Below are positions 33,563 to 45,402 of a DNA stretch of 64,000 nucleotides, piece after piece. The notes beneath the pieces are model-generated. The model saw only the letters and a list, made by a program, of their open reading frames with translations. It was not told the origin of the DNA and searched no databases. The first letter of the stretch is position 1; the number at the start of each line of letters is the position of its first letter. Location of the stretch: the NCBI GenBank assembly GCA_022264855.1, contig JABYQU010000024.1, positions 62,001-126,000 of the forward strand. The letters run 5' to 3'. Origin of the DNA: Lenzites betulinus. Taxonomy: Eukaryota > Basidiomycota > Agaricomycetes > Polyporales > Polyporaceae. A program made the position numbers and the translations under genes.

Positions 33563-35867
33563 ATGACGACGACACAGTTTGACAAGATATACCGTGGGCT
33601 CGGCGCGGACGTCGGCAGTGCGTTGCTTTTGACTCACAGCCCGGTATATACTCAAAGCTCTTTGCTGCAACAGAATTCCGCATCGCGTCCAGTGGCATGG
33701 CATGGAAGGCCGAGGAAGGGAGCAATATGGTCGCAATACAAGCATCGGACATCAAATGGTCTCAGTGGATTCGGGTCGCGCGCAATTACCAGCTCAGGGT
33801 AGGACTGAAGGACCGAACGAGGGAAACATTCGACGGCTTTGTGCGTGAGGTGCGTAAGCAAATGGTTGTCTCGTATGAAATGATATATTGACCCTGGCAT
33901 CAGGACCATGACAAGTTGGCGCATCTGCTGAAGCAGCATTTCAGCGTTACCCTTGAACAGAAAGAGGTATCGCTAAAGGGATGGAATTGGGGTGTCACCG
34001 ACTTCCAAGGTGGGTTTGCATTGGTGATTGCACTGTTGATTCGCACCTCATATCCAGTGCAGGACAGGACCTTGCATTCCTGGTATCAAATAAGACCACA
34101 TTTGAGCTTCCGCTCACCCATGTAGCGAACTCCAACATCGCTGGACGAACCGAGGTCTCGCTCGAGTTTGCAACACAAAACAAGAAGCCCTCCCGCAGCG
34201 CTCCTGATGAGATGGTGGAAATTCGCTTCTATGTGCCTGGCACTCAAGTGAAGGGCCAACGCGGTTCAGACGCAGGCTCACAGAAGTCCGACAACGAAGA
34301 GGAGGATGGTGAAGAAATCAGCGCGGCTCAGGCATTCCATGACATGGTGAAGGAGAAGGCAGAGCTCGGTCAAGTCGCTGGCGATATCATCCTCAGCTTC
34401 GACGAAGTCAACGTGCTCACGCCTAGGGGTCGGTACGATGTCGACATGTACCCCGAATTCCTGCGGTTGCGTGGTCGAACATACGACTACAAGATCATGT
34501 ATGGCAGCATCTCGAAGCTATTCCTATTACCCAAGGATGATCAGCATGTCCTTTTCATTGTAAGTGATGTCCGTTCCACAGTTCTCCGGTATGCTCACAG
34601 GTGTCTCCCTGCACGTAGCTTGGCTTGAGCGTGCCGATTAGGCAAGGCCAGACACGATACCAATATCTTGTCATGCAATTCAATCGTGAAGAGGAGATTA
34701 CGGCTGAGTTGAACATGTCGGAGTACGTCCAATCGAGCGCTAAACGTATTCGTGATGCTGATTTCCCCCAGAGAGGAAATCGCAAAGTATGAGAAGCTCA
34801 AAAAGAACTATGAGGACCCCACCTTTGAAGTTGTTTCCGGCGTCTTCCGCGCCCTCTCCAAGAAGAAGATTGTCGGTGCCGGCAACTTCCAAAGGTAGCT
34901 ACATTCGGAATCCTCTCTAGCTCTCCGCCCACTAACCGACCACGTACAGCCGAGACGGCCACCCGTCCGTCAAGGCGAACCTGAAGGCCGTCCAGGGCGA
35001 CCTCTTCATGCTCGAAAAATACATCTTCTTCGTCTCGAAGCAGCCGACGCTCATCGAACTCTCCGACATCCACCAGGTTGTCTTCTCGCGCCTCGGCGCG
35101 GGCATGGGCGCGACCGCCGCGCGCACGTTCGACCTCAAAATCGTCACGAAGCGCGGGCCTGAGTATACCTTCACGTCCGTCAACAAGGAGGAGTACGACC
35201 ACGTGAACGCGTACCTCCAGGACAAGAAGGTGAAGACGAAGAACGAGATGATGGAGGGCGAGCTCATCATGGCGCCCGACGACGATGACGAGGAGATGCA
35301 GAGCGTCGCGAGCAGCGGCGAGGAGGTGCCCAAGCCGCGCCTCGGGGGCGACGATGAGGACAGTGAAGAGGGTAAGCTTTCCAAATGCCTCGCACACATA
35401 TCCGCCACGACTCACGCTCGTTGTTTTCAGATGACGACTTCCAGGCGTCTGACTCCGACTCAGGGTCGCCGACGGACACGGATTCAGACTCGGACGGCGG
35501 GAAGACCGCCTCGGACGCAAGTGGCGACCGCGACTTCATGAAGAAGGGCAAGGGCAAAGGCAAGGCTGCGCCCAAGAAGAAGGCGCCCGCGAAGAAGAGC
35601 AAGGATGGCAAAGAGGGCAAGGGAGGCGAGAGCGACGCAGACGAGCCTGGTGCGGAGAAGCCGAAGAAGGCTGCCGCGGCAAAGCCGAAACCGAAGCCCA
35701 AGCCCAAGCCCAAGGCGAAGAAGGGCAGCGACGACGATGCGGACAAGATGGACGTCGACGAAGAGGAGCGGCCGAAACCGAAGCCCAAGCCGAAACCCAA
35801 GGCAAAGGCAAAGGCGAAGGAGGACGAGGAGGGCCCAGCGAAGAAGAAACTGAAGATCACGGACTGA
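33563..35867 (+). CDS. POB3: FACT histone chaperone subunit Pob3 (SSRP1)
   Basis: Eight exons (33563-33617, 33674-33849, 33904-34009, 34063-34559, 34619-34722, 34772-34894, 34950-35371, 35431-35867) give 639 aa with all phases agreeing. The N-terminal Pob3-N domain holds [25 protein letters not shown], and a structure-specific-recognition domain follows with [18 protein letters not shown]. The middle double-PH domain includes [33 protein letters not shown] and [29 protein letters not shown]. The C-terminus is an acidic D/E/S stretch followed by a very basic K/P/A tail (KPKPKPKPK repeats) and ends KKKLKITD. It has no HMG box, as in yeast Pob3. It pairs with Spt16 and Nhp6 to loosen and rebuild nucleosomes. 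Confidence 0.96.
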
Positions 35868-36425
35868 GCCGAGCCCGCCGTTCACTCAGCTATGCCCAAC
35901 CGCCCGCCTCTTCCGTGGGCACCTCGTACTCACCTGTAGCATACGTACATCTGATCACTCGCTATCATAATCTGTCCCGCTCTGTACTTGTGACAAATCC
36001 GCTTTTTGAATTCCATCCGCCTATGCAGGCGGTAGCTACACGTGCTGCGTACGATAAGTATGGTGGTCGATACAGGGGGAATAGGTAGTGTAAGGAGCGA
36101 CGTCATGAGGGACCGGTAAGGACGGAAGTAATGATAGTACGTATACGATGTGCTCGCATAGGAGATGCGTAATATGGATATAGCCGTCGACTACATGTAA
36201 GGAATGGATGCGCGCGGAGACAATAAATAGCTCCATGCTCGGCCGCGAAGACATCCTACACGTCGAGGGGTACAGGTCTACAGATTTAGAACCAAGGGAG
36301 AGAATGATGCGGGCGCATTAGAAGAGACTGATAGTGATAGGCTGCCAGTACCACGATGGGTGGGTGCTGGTTGTCTAGAGATGTGTGATGTGGTGTGATA
36401 TGTACAATGCAAGTCCTCACTAACG
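35868..36425. other. convergent intergenic region
   Basis: This 558-bp stretch contains the 3' UTRs of Pob3 and of the RA-PH gene. No gene is supported. Confidence 0.5.
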
Positions 36426-39400
36426 CTAGTGCCGGCGTGCGAGGAGGGAGCCAGCGGCAGGCTCGAAGCTGTTGGGGACGTTCATGGGATCGGCTTTTGG
36501 GGCAGTCACGCTCACGAGGGTTTGGGCGGGACGCTGGCCTGGCTGCCTGCGGGTTCCTGCACGTTGAAGGCCACCGGCGGTAGCACCTGGGCCTGCAGCC
36601 GCTGTGTTCGAGAGCACGTTGCGTTCCTGGTACAGAACGTACGACTAGATATGCAACACAATGTAAGCTATACAGAACGGAAAAAAGGACGTCAAAAAAC
36701 GTACGCGGGCGAGGAGGATTTTCTCAAGCCAGTTCTTGCCCTCGCTTTCACCGCAGGAGAAGACGTGCACATAGTCCGCCGTGTTCTCGAAGAACGAGAG
36801 GCTGTCGGTGGACTTGATCGAGAACACGTACGGCTTCGGCGACTTGTGCACGCGCGTGACGTAGTACGCGTCGAAGTTGTTCAACGAGCACAGGAACGTC
36901 GCGTCCTTGCCCTGTATCACCAACGTCCCGTCAGAACATCAGAATACGACATGCGACGGGAGAGAATACGCACGGTATCGCGCTTTGAAAGCCAGATACT
37001 GTGCTCCCGGAGCTCCATCCATCGCTTCTGCCACTTGCCGCGCTTGTACTCCCATTGGACGTACCCGCTGCATACCGGTGACATAGACGGCATCGCCTTG
37101 GTGCTCAGCAGAGGCGCGAGGAGCGTCTTCTTGATAACGAGCAGGTTCACGGTCTTGTCCGTGTTCCACGCGCCGCACACCTCGCTCAGCATCTCGAAGT
37201 TCCGGATCGGGCGTTCTGTAGAAGGAAATACGGTTAGCATCGTTGCTCTTCAAACTAACGACAGTATATTGAAGACTCACCCATGCCAAAGTCCTGCGAC
37301 ACCTCCCACAACATCCACCCGCCGCTCCCCGCGCCCTGCTCGAGCGCACCCTGCGCGTCGACCATGTTGAGCACGTCCCCAGCACACGTCCCGCCGCCGA
37401 GTTCCACTAAGCAGAAGCGCTGCATGTTCCCGATGAACACGCGTTGCTGCCACATCGTCTGCCCTGCGGCCTTCGCGGGCTGCGAGAACGTAGACGCCGG
37501 GGTGGCGGCCGCGCTCGCCCCCGCACTCGTCGTCGCAGAGCGCGCGCGCGAGGTCGGCATGCTGGGCGGGTCCACTTCTGGTCGCCTCTCGAGGCTTGGG
37601 CGACGCGAGGTGCTGGACTTGCCAGATCTGGTGGAACGCGCACGGTCGAGCGTGGACGATGTGCGCTGGTCTACGGGCACGGCAGATGGGGGCGCGCTCG
37701 CGAGGAACGCGGGCGGCTCGTCTGGGGGCCGCCTGCTCGCGGTGGTGGCCCTGCGCTGGAGCGGCTGGTCCGCGGCAGAGGTGCGCTCGGTCGATGGGAG
37801 CGCTGGTGGCGCGATGTATGCGTCTGCGTCACCTGCGCGTGGGCGGTGGAAGGAGCGCATCGGGCGAAGAGACCGTGCGGCTTCGGGAGGGGGAGGGCGT
37901 GAAGCCTGTCTGGAGGAGCTGGGGAAGGCGTAGGGGTCTGTGGTCACAGCGCGCCCTCTCGAGGACGGCCCGGCGGAAGCCGAGCCGTGCGGTTGAGGAT
38001 GTTGGTCGTGCGCTTCCAGTGATGGACGTTTCGAGCGCGGGTACATGGGCGAGACCGCGGATTGCGGGGCAGATGGTGCAGCGGTGGGAACGGTGGTCTG
38101 CAGACCTAGCAGCTTCTTGGTAAGATCCCCGACGGAGAACGGGCTGCTTATCGTGCTCGGTAGCGTCTTCGTGCGCGGGCGTGCGCCAGGCCTCGGGGGT
38201 GAGCCGCCTGTGGGTGGAGGCGGCGGGGCGGGAATGGGGACATCCCCAGCAGAGGATTGTACACGTGGTCGCTGCTGTTGCTGAGAAAGAAGAGCTTGCT
38301 GGGCACGCTGTGCGCGCCGCTCCTCGCGCTTCTGGTCGAGCTCGTCGCGTACCTGCCGGCGAATAGTGCGCTGTGCCTTCAGCGCGGTCGGGATCTGCCT
38401 CGCGAGCGGCACATCGTCGTCGATGGCTATAGGGGACGTGGACATCGCAGTAGAAGTAGTGGCAGGCGCCCCAGGGCGTGTCGTGTCGTGTCGTTCACGC
38501 CGCCTCGGCTGTGGCGAGCTCTCCCCATAGTCGCTCTCAGACTCAGACTCGTCCTCAGACGTGTCCGACTTCGCGGCCGCGCGGGACGAGACCGGCAGCG
38601 GCAACCGCGCAGGGCGGCGTCTGCGGCCATCGTCGTCGTCGTCATCTTCATCGCCGCCCGCGCCTGCGCTCCCTCGCCTAAAGCCCCCACCACTGGAATA
38701 GCCGTACCCGTTCGAGGAGGGGCCGTACCCGGCATGAGAGGACGAGTAGCCGCCCTGGCTCGAGCCGCCGCTTGGCCGTCCGCCCCTGCGCTGTCCATGC
38801 CCGGAGTCGCCCTCGGGCGCGTCCACGAGGCTCCCCCCGTCGTCACTGAACACGTCCCTCTCGCCGTACGCGTCGGCATCGTCTTCGATCACCGAGCCCG
38901 AGCTCGAGTGCGAAAAGCGCGAATGCATGGCGAGGCTAAAGCGCTCCGTCAGGTCCTCCGCGAGGTCTTCCAGATCGCTCAGCACGTCACTCATGCTCGT
39001 GCCCGACCCGCTTGAGCTCCCAGACCCTGCCGATCCCCCCGACGCGGCGGAGACGGCGCTTGCGCGGTGTGTCGAGGGCCATGGGATTCCGTAGCCAAAG
39101 ACAGGCCTCCAGACGTCCGCGGGTGGCGAGCCGAGGGGGTCGGCGAATGCGCCGATGTCGTACGAGTAGTACGCATACTCGTCGTCACCAAAGTCGTACT
39201 CTGACGATACTGTTGATGCGGAGAACGAGCTCGTGCGCGAGAGGGAGTGAGGGAGCGAATGAGGGATGGCGAGGGAGGGCGAGCGTGCAGGGGAACTTGC
39301 GAGGGACGCTTCCGAGCTTGAGCTCGGCAGCTCGGGAGGTGACAGCGGGGAGAGCAGCGATGTCCGCAGGGCGGTAGTACCGCTCGCGGCCACGGTAGAG

Positions 39401-41911
39401 GAGTGTGCCTCGGTGGCCTCAACGCTCCACTTTGACTCTGCAGAGGCGTCGGAAAGGACGCGCTGTACAGGGTGCTCGCCCTCCGCATTTTCGTCCTGCT
39501 GTATACGCGCCTGGGCGATGTTGCGGATGGTTCCCGCGGACGAGCCAGGTTCGAACTCTCCGAACGGAGAAAGCGAGGGTGAGCCGGGGTAGATCCCAGA
39601 CGGGGCAAGCGCAACGGGCGCACCCGTCGCCGCGGTGGCACTTAGCTGTGAGAGCGCCTCGGTGTAGTCGTACTCAAGAGATGCGATGAGGTCGCTGGTG
39701 AGAAACTGGGTGTGGCGCTGGTGTGCGAATACCGAGGGATACGATACCGGCCCGAGGTGGTTGTTTCGGGCACGGGGAGGTGTTGACGGGAGTGGGTCCG
39801 ATTGGGAGCGCGACGGCTCCGTCACAGCCGGAGGGTGGAAGTCGACGTCGCGTGATTGCGGACGGAGCTGAAGTGGCTCAATAGATTCGCAGGACGTCGA
39901 GGTAGGCGAAGACAGGCAAAGGGATGGCACCGTACTGGTCGACGTTACTGAGGTCTGGGATGCTGAGCGCACGTGCCACGCAAGGATGCTCGGGGACTTT
40001 GGTGGCGGAGTCGGTGGCTGCTCGGGTTCGTGTTCCGGGCTATGTCGATTGTCGCCAATGTCGCCACGCAGCTCTTCCGGCGAAATCGACAGGAATGAGG
40101 CCCCCGCCCCGACGTCTTCCCGGTCTTGTTGTCCCAGCGACTGCGGGACCGGCATCGCCGTGAGCGTGGGCGTGGGCGTATCACGCGCGCTAGAAGGTTC
40201 CTTCTCCTCGGGCTTAAGCCGCAGAACGCCCTCGTCCTCCGCGTTTTCGCCGTCGTTGTCCAAATACATGCGCGAGTCCCTGATCATGCTCAGTGTCGGG
40301 CGCCGGCTGTGTCCGCGACGCCGGGCGATCGGAGAGGTATGCACGCTGCGCGTGGGCGACGGCGGTTGGAACAGCATAGAGGACGCGGAGTCTTCCCATG
40401 GTTCGAGCGGGAGGTGGGCGCCCGGGCGGCCTCTACGCGCCTACGTAAATGTGGTAATACATCGGTCAGCATCAGGTTGTCTTCGCGATGCGACGCGTGC
40501 GTGGCGCGCGCACGGGTGGGACTTACCTTGGGGACGTGGATGCTCGTGCGGGCGAGCGTGTTCAACGACGGCAGCGAAGGGCGCGGCGCGAATGCGGGGC
40601 GCGTGTACGCGGGGCGTACCTGGGGAGGACCCGACGACTTGGGCCGCCGCAATAGCGGCTTGGACGGCTCAGTGGGCGTAGGGGGCGGCGTAGAAGGCCC
40701 CGGCGTCGCGCCGTGCAGAGAGGCAAAGGACGACGCGTGGCGTAGCAGGCGTGACCCACGCTCGGGGAGGGTGGCGTATTGCGCCAAGGGCGAGCGTGGT
40801 GGCGCATGGCCGCCCTCGGGGCCGTCACTGAAGACGTCGAACGTCGCGCGGACCGGGGACGTGGCGCGCGAGCCGCGCACTGACGGCGCGGGGGAGAGAT
40901 TCGCGAACGGATCCTCGTCGAGCAGGTCGGGCGGCGGAGAGAGGCGCGCTGGACTGACGGGTGCAATGGACGAGAGCTCAGAGCGCGGGGATGCTGCACC
41001 CGCGTAGAACGACAGCCAGTCCGGCGAGTACTCAATCGTTTGGAGGTCGCAGGACGACGTGACCGTGTGCGAGCGCGCCCTGCTCGGCGCCGCGGAGAGA
41101 GCCGAGGAGGAAGCGGCGGCGGACGGCTGGGGCAGGAAGGACGGCACGAGAATGGCCTGCAGCGAGCGACGCTTCTTTGTCATGCTCGGGAGCGAGGAGG
41201 GGGGTATGGAGGGAGAGGTACGCGAGAGAGAGGGATTGGCGGCGAGGTTTCGCGGGGCTATGGACGGGGAGAGGGAGGGGGACTGAAAAGGCGGAGCGTG
41301 TGAGCATAAGAACGCGGTCGATCGCGTAACAACGGGCGGAACGCGTGTAGATGCAAACTCGCCCGAGCCTTCCGGCAAATGGCGCGGAATGGGCGGTGCG
41401 GAGGACGAGAAGACAAGGCCCGCGTCTGCAGAGCAGACTCGTGTTTTGCACGAGGGCGGGGGCGCGTGTGATGGCGCGTGCAGGGGAACCTAGGGGAACG
41501 GGGACTCACCAGGAGGTTATAGCCATCCAGGACGAGATCTGGACCGGGGGGAATGAATCCGAAGTGGTTCCAGAGGATGTTGTGCGCGTCGTCCGCGGAT
41601 GCGTGCACGCAGGTTGGAGGAAGCACTGAATCCAGATCAGAGAGAGTGCTGTCAGGGTTCTCAGGACTCTCAAGACTCTCAGGACTCTCAAGACTCTCAG
41701 GACTCTCAAGACTCTCAGGACTCTCAGGAGAGGTGCCTGAAGCGGCAAGGATTTTGGAAATCAACTCAGTGCCACCGTAAGGGGCGGTTGAGGATATGGA
41801 TATGGAAGACGGTAGGTGGGAAGGAGGCGTAGGGCTGGCAATGGCTAGAGAAAAACGGGGAGATCTGAGTGAGGCGGTCCCTCGGGAACTCAGAGGAGGA
41901 GACAAGGCCAT
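36426..41911 (-). CDS. very large Ras-association plus PH domain protein
   Basis: Six exons (41911-41510, 41282-40527, 40440-37281, 37215-36974, 36911-36705, 36644-36426) join in phase to 1,661 aa. The first 1,300 residues are disordered, rich in S, P, R and T, and packed with SP/TP sites. Near the N-terminus is a run of SPE/SLE repeats, and exon 3 is an uninterrupted 3.2 kb. The folded end begins with an RA-like region (RVFIGNMQRFCLVELGGGTCAGDVLNMV, then WMLWEVSQDFGMERPIRNFEML). It continues directly into a PH domain with SGYVQWEYKRGKWQKRWMELREHSIWLSKRD, ATFLCSLNNFDAYYV and a final WLEKILLAR helix. A tandem RA-PH is the arrangement of Grb7- and lamellipodin-type adaptors, which bind a Ras-like GTPase and phosphoinositides. 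A role in polarity or signalling at the membrane is inference. The first exon could instead belong to a separate upstream gene, but its phase fits exactly. Confidence 0.8.
41655..41735. repeat. GACTCTCAAGACTCTCAG tandem repeat in the RA-PH gene
   Basis: About eight 9-bp units of ACTCTCA(A/G)G are arranged in a row. On the minus strand they encode SPE/SLE triplets in the first exon. The length keeps the frame, so copy number can vary without breaking the gene. Confidence 0.85.
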
Positions 41912-44595
41912 TGAGGTCTAGGCGTTCCTGAGACTGACGGAGACTCCGGAGGGTGTGGCAAAGAGGGCAGAGGTGGATCCTCGAGGGCGGGGGTCACGGT
42001 GCTGGCGAAGATTGGATGATCGACGTCCTCCTCATTATTTCTTCAACCCCCCTCGCCGGCCGGCATCTCCCTCTCACACCCTCACACCCCGCCTCCCCCT
42101 CGCCGCCGACGATGTCAACGCCCAGATACCGCGCATGCACAGACGAGCATCCATCGCCGTCGTGTCTGCCACGCCCTTTGTCGCTCGCCGTCTGTGTCAC
42201 TCAGAGACCGGCCCTGGTGCGCGCCCATCAAATGTCTGCATGCCGTTCCCACCTCCGCCTTCCGGCCAGTCCAAGGCCGCTGTGCCTGCTAAAAACGTCA
42301 TTTGTACCCCAGATTTTATCAGATTTATCGGGTTTTTTTTTCCTTCTCCTTAGCACCGGACCCGAGAGTCCAGGCGCGGTCCCTCTCTCCTCTCCATCGG
42401 TTTTGCCGCCGGCGCAAACCTCAAGGCCTCAAGGCTTGGGCCCCGCCACCGACGAGCACGCGAGTCACATCCTCATCCAGTGATTGGTGCAACGCGCGAC
42501 GCGACGAGCAGACTTGAGCTGTTGCGCAACTTGCACGATCGCGAGATACCGACACCCACACGATACATGAACATCCCGCACGGACGGCGCAGTCGCAACC
42601 GGCCTACGGTCGCGACGCACGACACTGTCCCCGTCGTTTGCCCACTTTAAACCTCACGGTAACCTCATGCATCATCTCCGCTATGTCATCGTGACCATGC
42701 CCATCCCAGACCCAGTCGATCGTCCACAGCGAACGGCTGGTTTAACACGGTCAAGCCGACGAAGTCACCCGTGGTCCTCCGCCACATACGACCCATCTCC
42801 GGCATCCCCTTGGCACGCCACGATCGCCCTCGCCCCGGTAAACCCGTACACAACCCGTGCATTCGTACGCACGACTCCATTAACGCCTATCTGTCTCGTG
42901 GCATATCGGCGGCAGGCCTAGCAAGTCTCTGGACTGCCCGGTGTTGCAATTGCTTGCGCGTGTGCTCGCACACAGCATTGAGTTGCCACCATTTGATCAG
43001 GTACAAAGTGTGTAAGCTCCAGATGTTCAGAAATACTTGCATACGGCATACACAGGGGCGGTGGCGCAGCTCGCCGTGGGTTCAACGAGCTTCGCTCCTA
43101 TACTTATCGGTGAGCTGCAAAGTCTCTCTCTCGTTCGTGAAAACGACAGCGGGCGCTCTGTAATACTGACGTACCTCCCGACAAATTCATCAGGACATCA
43201 AACGGCCTACGTTGCGAATACTGTCAAGGCGGCCAAATTTCTACGCCACCTGCGGTCCATATGAATCATTCGCGGTGCGGTTACCACGGGATGCCATGAT
43301 TCGCCGCTCGAAGTGAGTTCAAGGAAAATCAGTGACATTCGACCTGAGCAAACGCCACTGCCGCGCTCAACTGTACTTTTTGCAAGTCTCATAATCACCG
43401 AATCTATCCGTTGTGAGCCGGAGCAGTACATGGGACGGAACTCGCGATCCCGTTTACCGCTGACGTACTCTCACACCCATTTCTGTGTCCACGGCCAATC
43501 ACATCGTGCCAACAGACTTTGCTTTGCAAGTCAGCCGTCGACACTAGACTCCTGACGGTCGGCGGCCCTTGAGGAAGAGGAGGTTACGTATCGCGCCCCC
43601 ACGCCCGCCAAGTTAGGCTGAACTTCAACCTTCCGGTGTACGTGCGATAGATGCCGGTGAGCTCACGATTGGGTAATAGGCCGATGATTTGGACTGTCGG
43701 CCGGCGCGCGCAGGGTTTGCTAGCTAACGTCTCATGTCAGTGTGATCCCGTGCGCTTTGTTCCGGAAACAGCTGATCGTCGACGTTCGTGCGCTACGCCG
43801 TCTGCAGTAGCGCTTCCCCATACCCCAGACTGATTACAATCGCGCGGCAAAGCTAATAGGAGCCATGAGGCTAAGCAGGAAAGAACAACCTACTTGGGAC
43901 TTCGCGGGGGGAATGCGGCGTTAGCGGTGAGCGGAAGCGCTGCGAAGAAGACTTCTGGAGTCGCCGACAGGCTATGCCCGTACGAATACACTATGGTGTA
44001 CGCAATGGACGCATCCTCTCGGTATTCCAATCAAAGTCGCTATACTACCCGACGTCTATCGGAGAACATATACGCCGTACTCGTGAGTCATGGCGTGTAT
44101 TGAAGAACTATCTGCTAAAATACAAATATCATTCATCGAAGCACTGGACGCGGACTTACCGCCAGCTCCAGACGCGCGCGCTTTAACGGAGCAGAAGTTC
44201 CCAGACAAAGTCCGTCACATATACCGTATGGACACGGGGCCGCGGCCTGTACATTCCCCGCACTCCCCGTTCCCCGTTCATTATACGCATACTTTATTCG
44301 CGGAATATGTTTACCGCGGGAGCCCGGACCCGTCGACTTCCGCTGCCATAAGTGCTTCGCGGGCTTCCCTCCTTCTCTCCGCCAATTGAAGGAGGGACGT
44401 GACGCAGGGAGGTGCGTCACACGGGCGTATGCAGTCCATTGTGGCTAGGGCTTCGCGGCTTCCCTCCGTTGATTGAAGCTTGAGGGACATGACATTGTAA
44501 GGATGCTTGTGATACTACATATGTTGGCTGAGTGCTGGTGGAAATTTGTCCTCGCGGACTACCTTTTTGCCTATAACATTCACCTCCTGCAAAGA
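41912..44595. other. 2.7-kb intergenic region, no intact gene
   Basis: I found only short frames without consistent splicing. Near 44350-44500 there is an imperfect duplication of a sequence with GCTTCGCGG-CTTCCCTCC, and a small GTGACGC/GCGTCAC stem at 44399-44420. The rest shows nothing I can name. Confidence 0.45.
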
Positions 44596-44860
44596 CTGGT
44601 ACGTTTCCCGCTATCCCACGCGCACAATATTCATACTTATATTCGTGCGCGCGCGTGCCACTTGCAGTATAGCATTGGGGTGAACTCAGGATGCCTCGAT
44701 GCGTTCCGGAATCTTACGCCCGGGAAGAATAGCAAGTACATCGTGTTCATGCTCAATAAAACGATCACCGAGATCGTCGTCGACAAGAAGGGCGCGACCT
44801 CTGAGTCGAGACGGCGGATGCGCGAAGCACCCCGGCAAGATCGTGTTTACTCCTGGTGTA
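44596..44860 (+). pseudogene. cofilin pseudogene
   Basis: The sequence follows the cofilin gene from its first exon through intron 1 into exon 2. At the place of the start codon it has CTG instead of ATG before the GTACGT donor. Intron 1 is kept, including the CGTGCGCGCGCGTGCC stretch before the acceptor. Exon 2 keeps NSGCLDAF, NSKYIVFMLN and TEIVVDKKGAT, then loses about 90 bp of its centre, has a 1-bp loss near the end, and stops matching at the exon-2 donor. The retained intron shows a DNA-level duplication and not a retrocopy. It lies 540 bp before repeat copy B. Confidence 0.85.
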
Positions 44861-45402
44861 TGCCCCCCATGTCTTCGGTCTTTCCGTGCAACGTTGCTAT
44901 TTGCCTTATACCATGTCCTACCATCTCGCGGCCTGTGATATGCCCAGAGGCGAAGGTTGATCAAGGATCTGCCGCGAATTCACAGGAATATGACGACTCG
45001 GCGGGCTGCTGTTGTAATGCTTGGCGCGGCTGTTATAACGTACCAGCCGCCTATATATCCGATGTGTTCGCTATGTATGCAGCACAACAGGTCGTAGAGC
45101 TCAGTGTATAGCACACACCGCCCAACCAATATGTAGTGTGCTGCAGAGGAATGCGACGACCGCCTCCCTAACTGGCAGTGAGTCACGGGGCACCGGCGCT
45201 ACCTTGCGCAACGCGGTCACGGGAGCCCATCTGCACGCGTCAGCCCGCGCGCGCCACGGCGCGTCGAGACTTTTCTCTGCCTCCTACCTTGTGATATGAT
45301 ACCACTACTACAAGACACACAACCTACAAACACTCAAAAAACCACAACACTCTGCAAATGAAATGACAGCTTGGTTCTCGACCCCCGGCTATGGTGAACG
45401 GT
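44861..45402. other. flank between the cofilin pseudogene and repeat copy B
   Basis: I see no gene here. The region 45290-45360 is A/C-rich (many ACAAC and CACTAC). Confidence 0.4.

Noticed and set aside
37283..39015. long + strand frames opposite the RA-PH gene
   Set aside because: Shadows of the 3.2-kb exon. The minus-strand product has the RA-PH domain and in-phase exons.
43050..43110. GGTGGCGCAGCTCGCC...GGGTTCAACG, tRNA-like
   Set aside because: No acceptor stem or anticodon arm can be formed.
44473..45111. 212-codon frame over the cofilin pseudogene
   Set aside because: It reads through the retained intron and is open only by chance. The part with similarity is cofilin exon 2.
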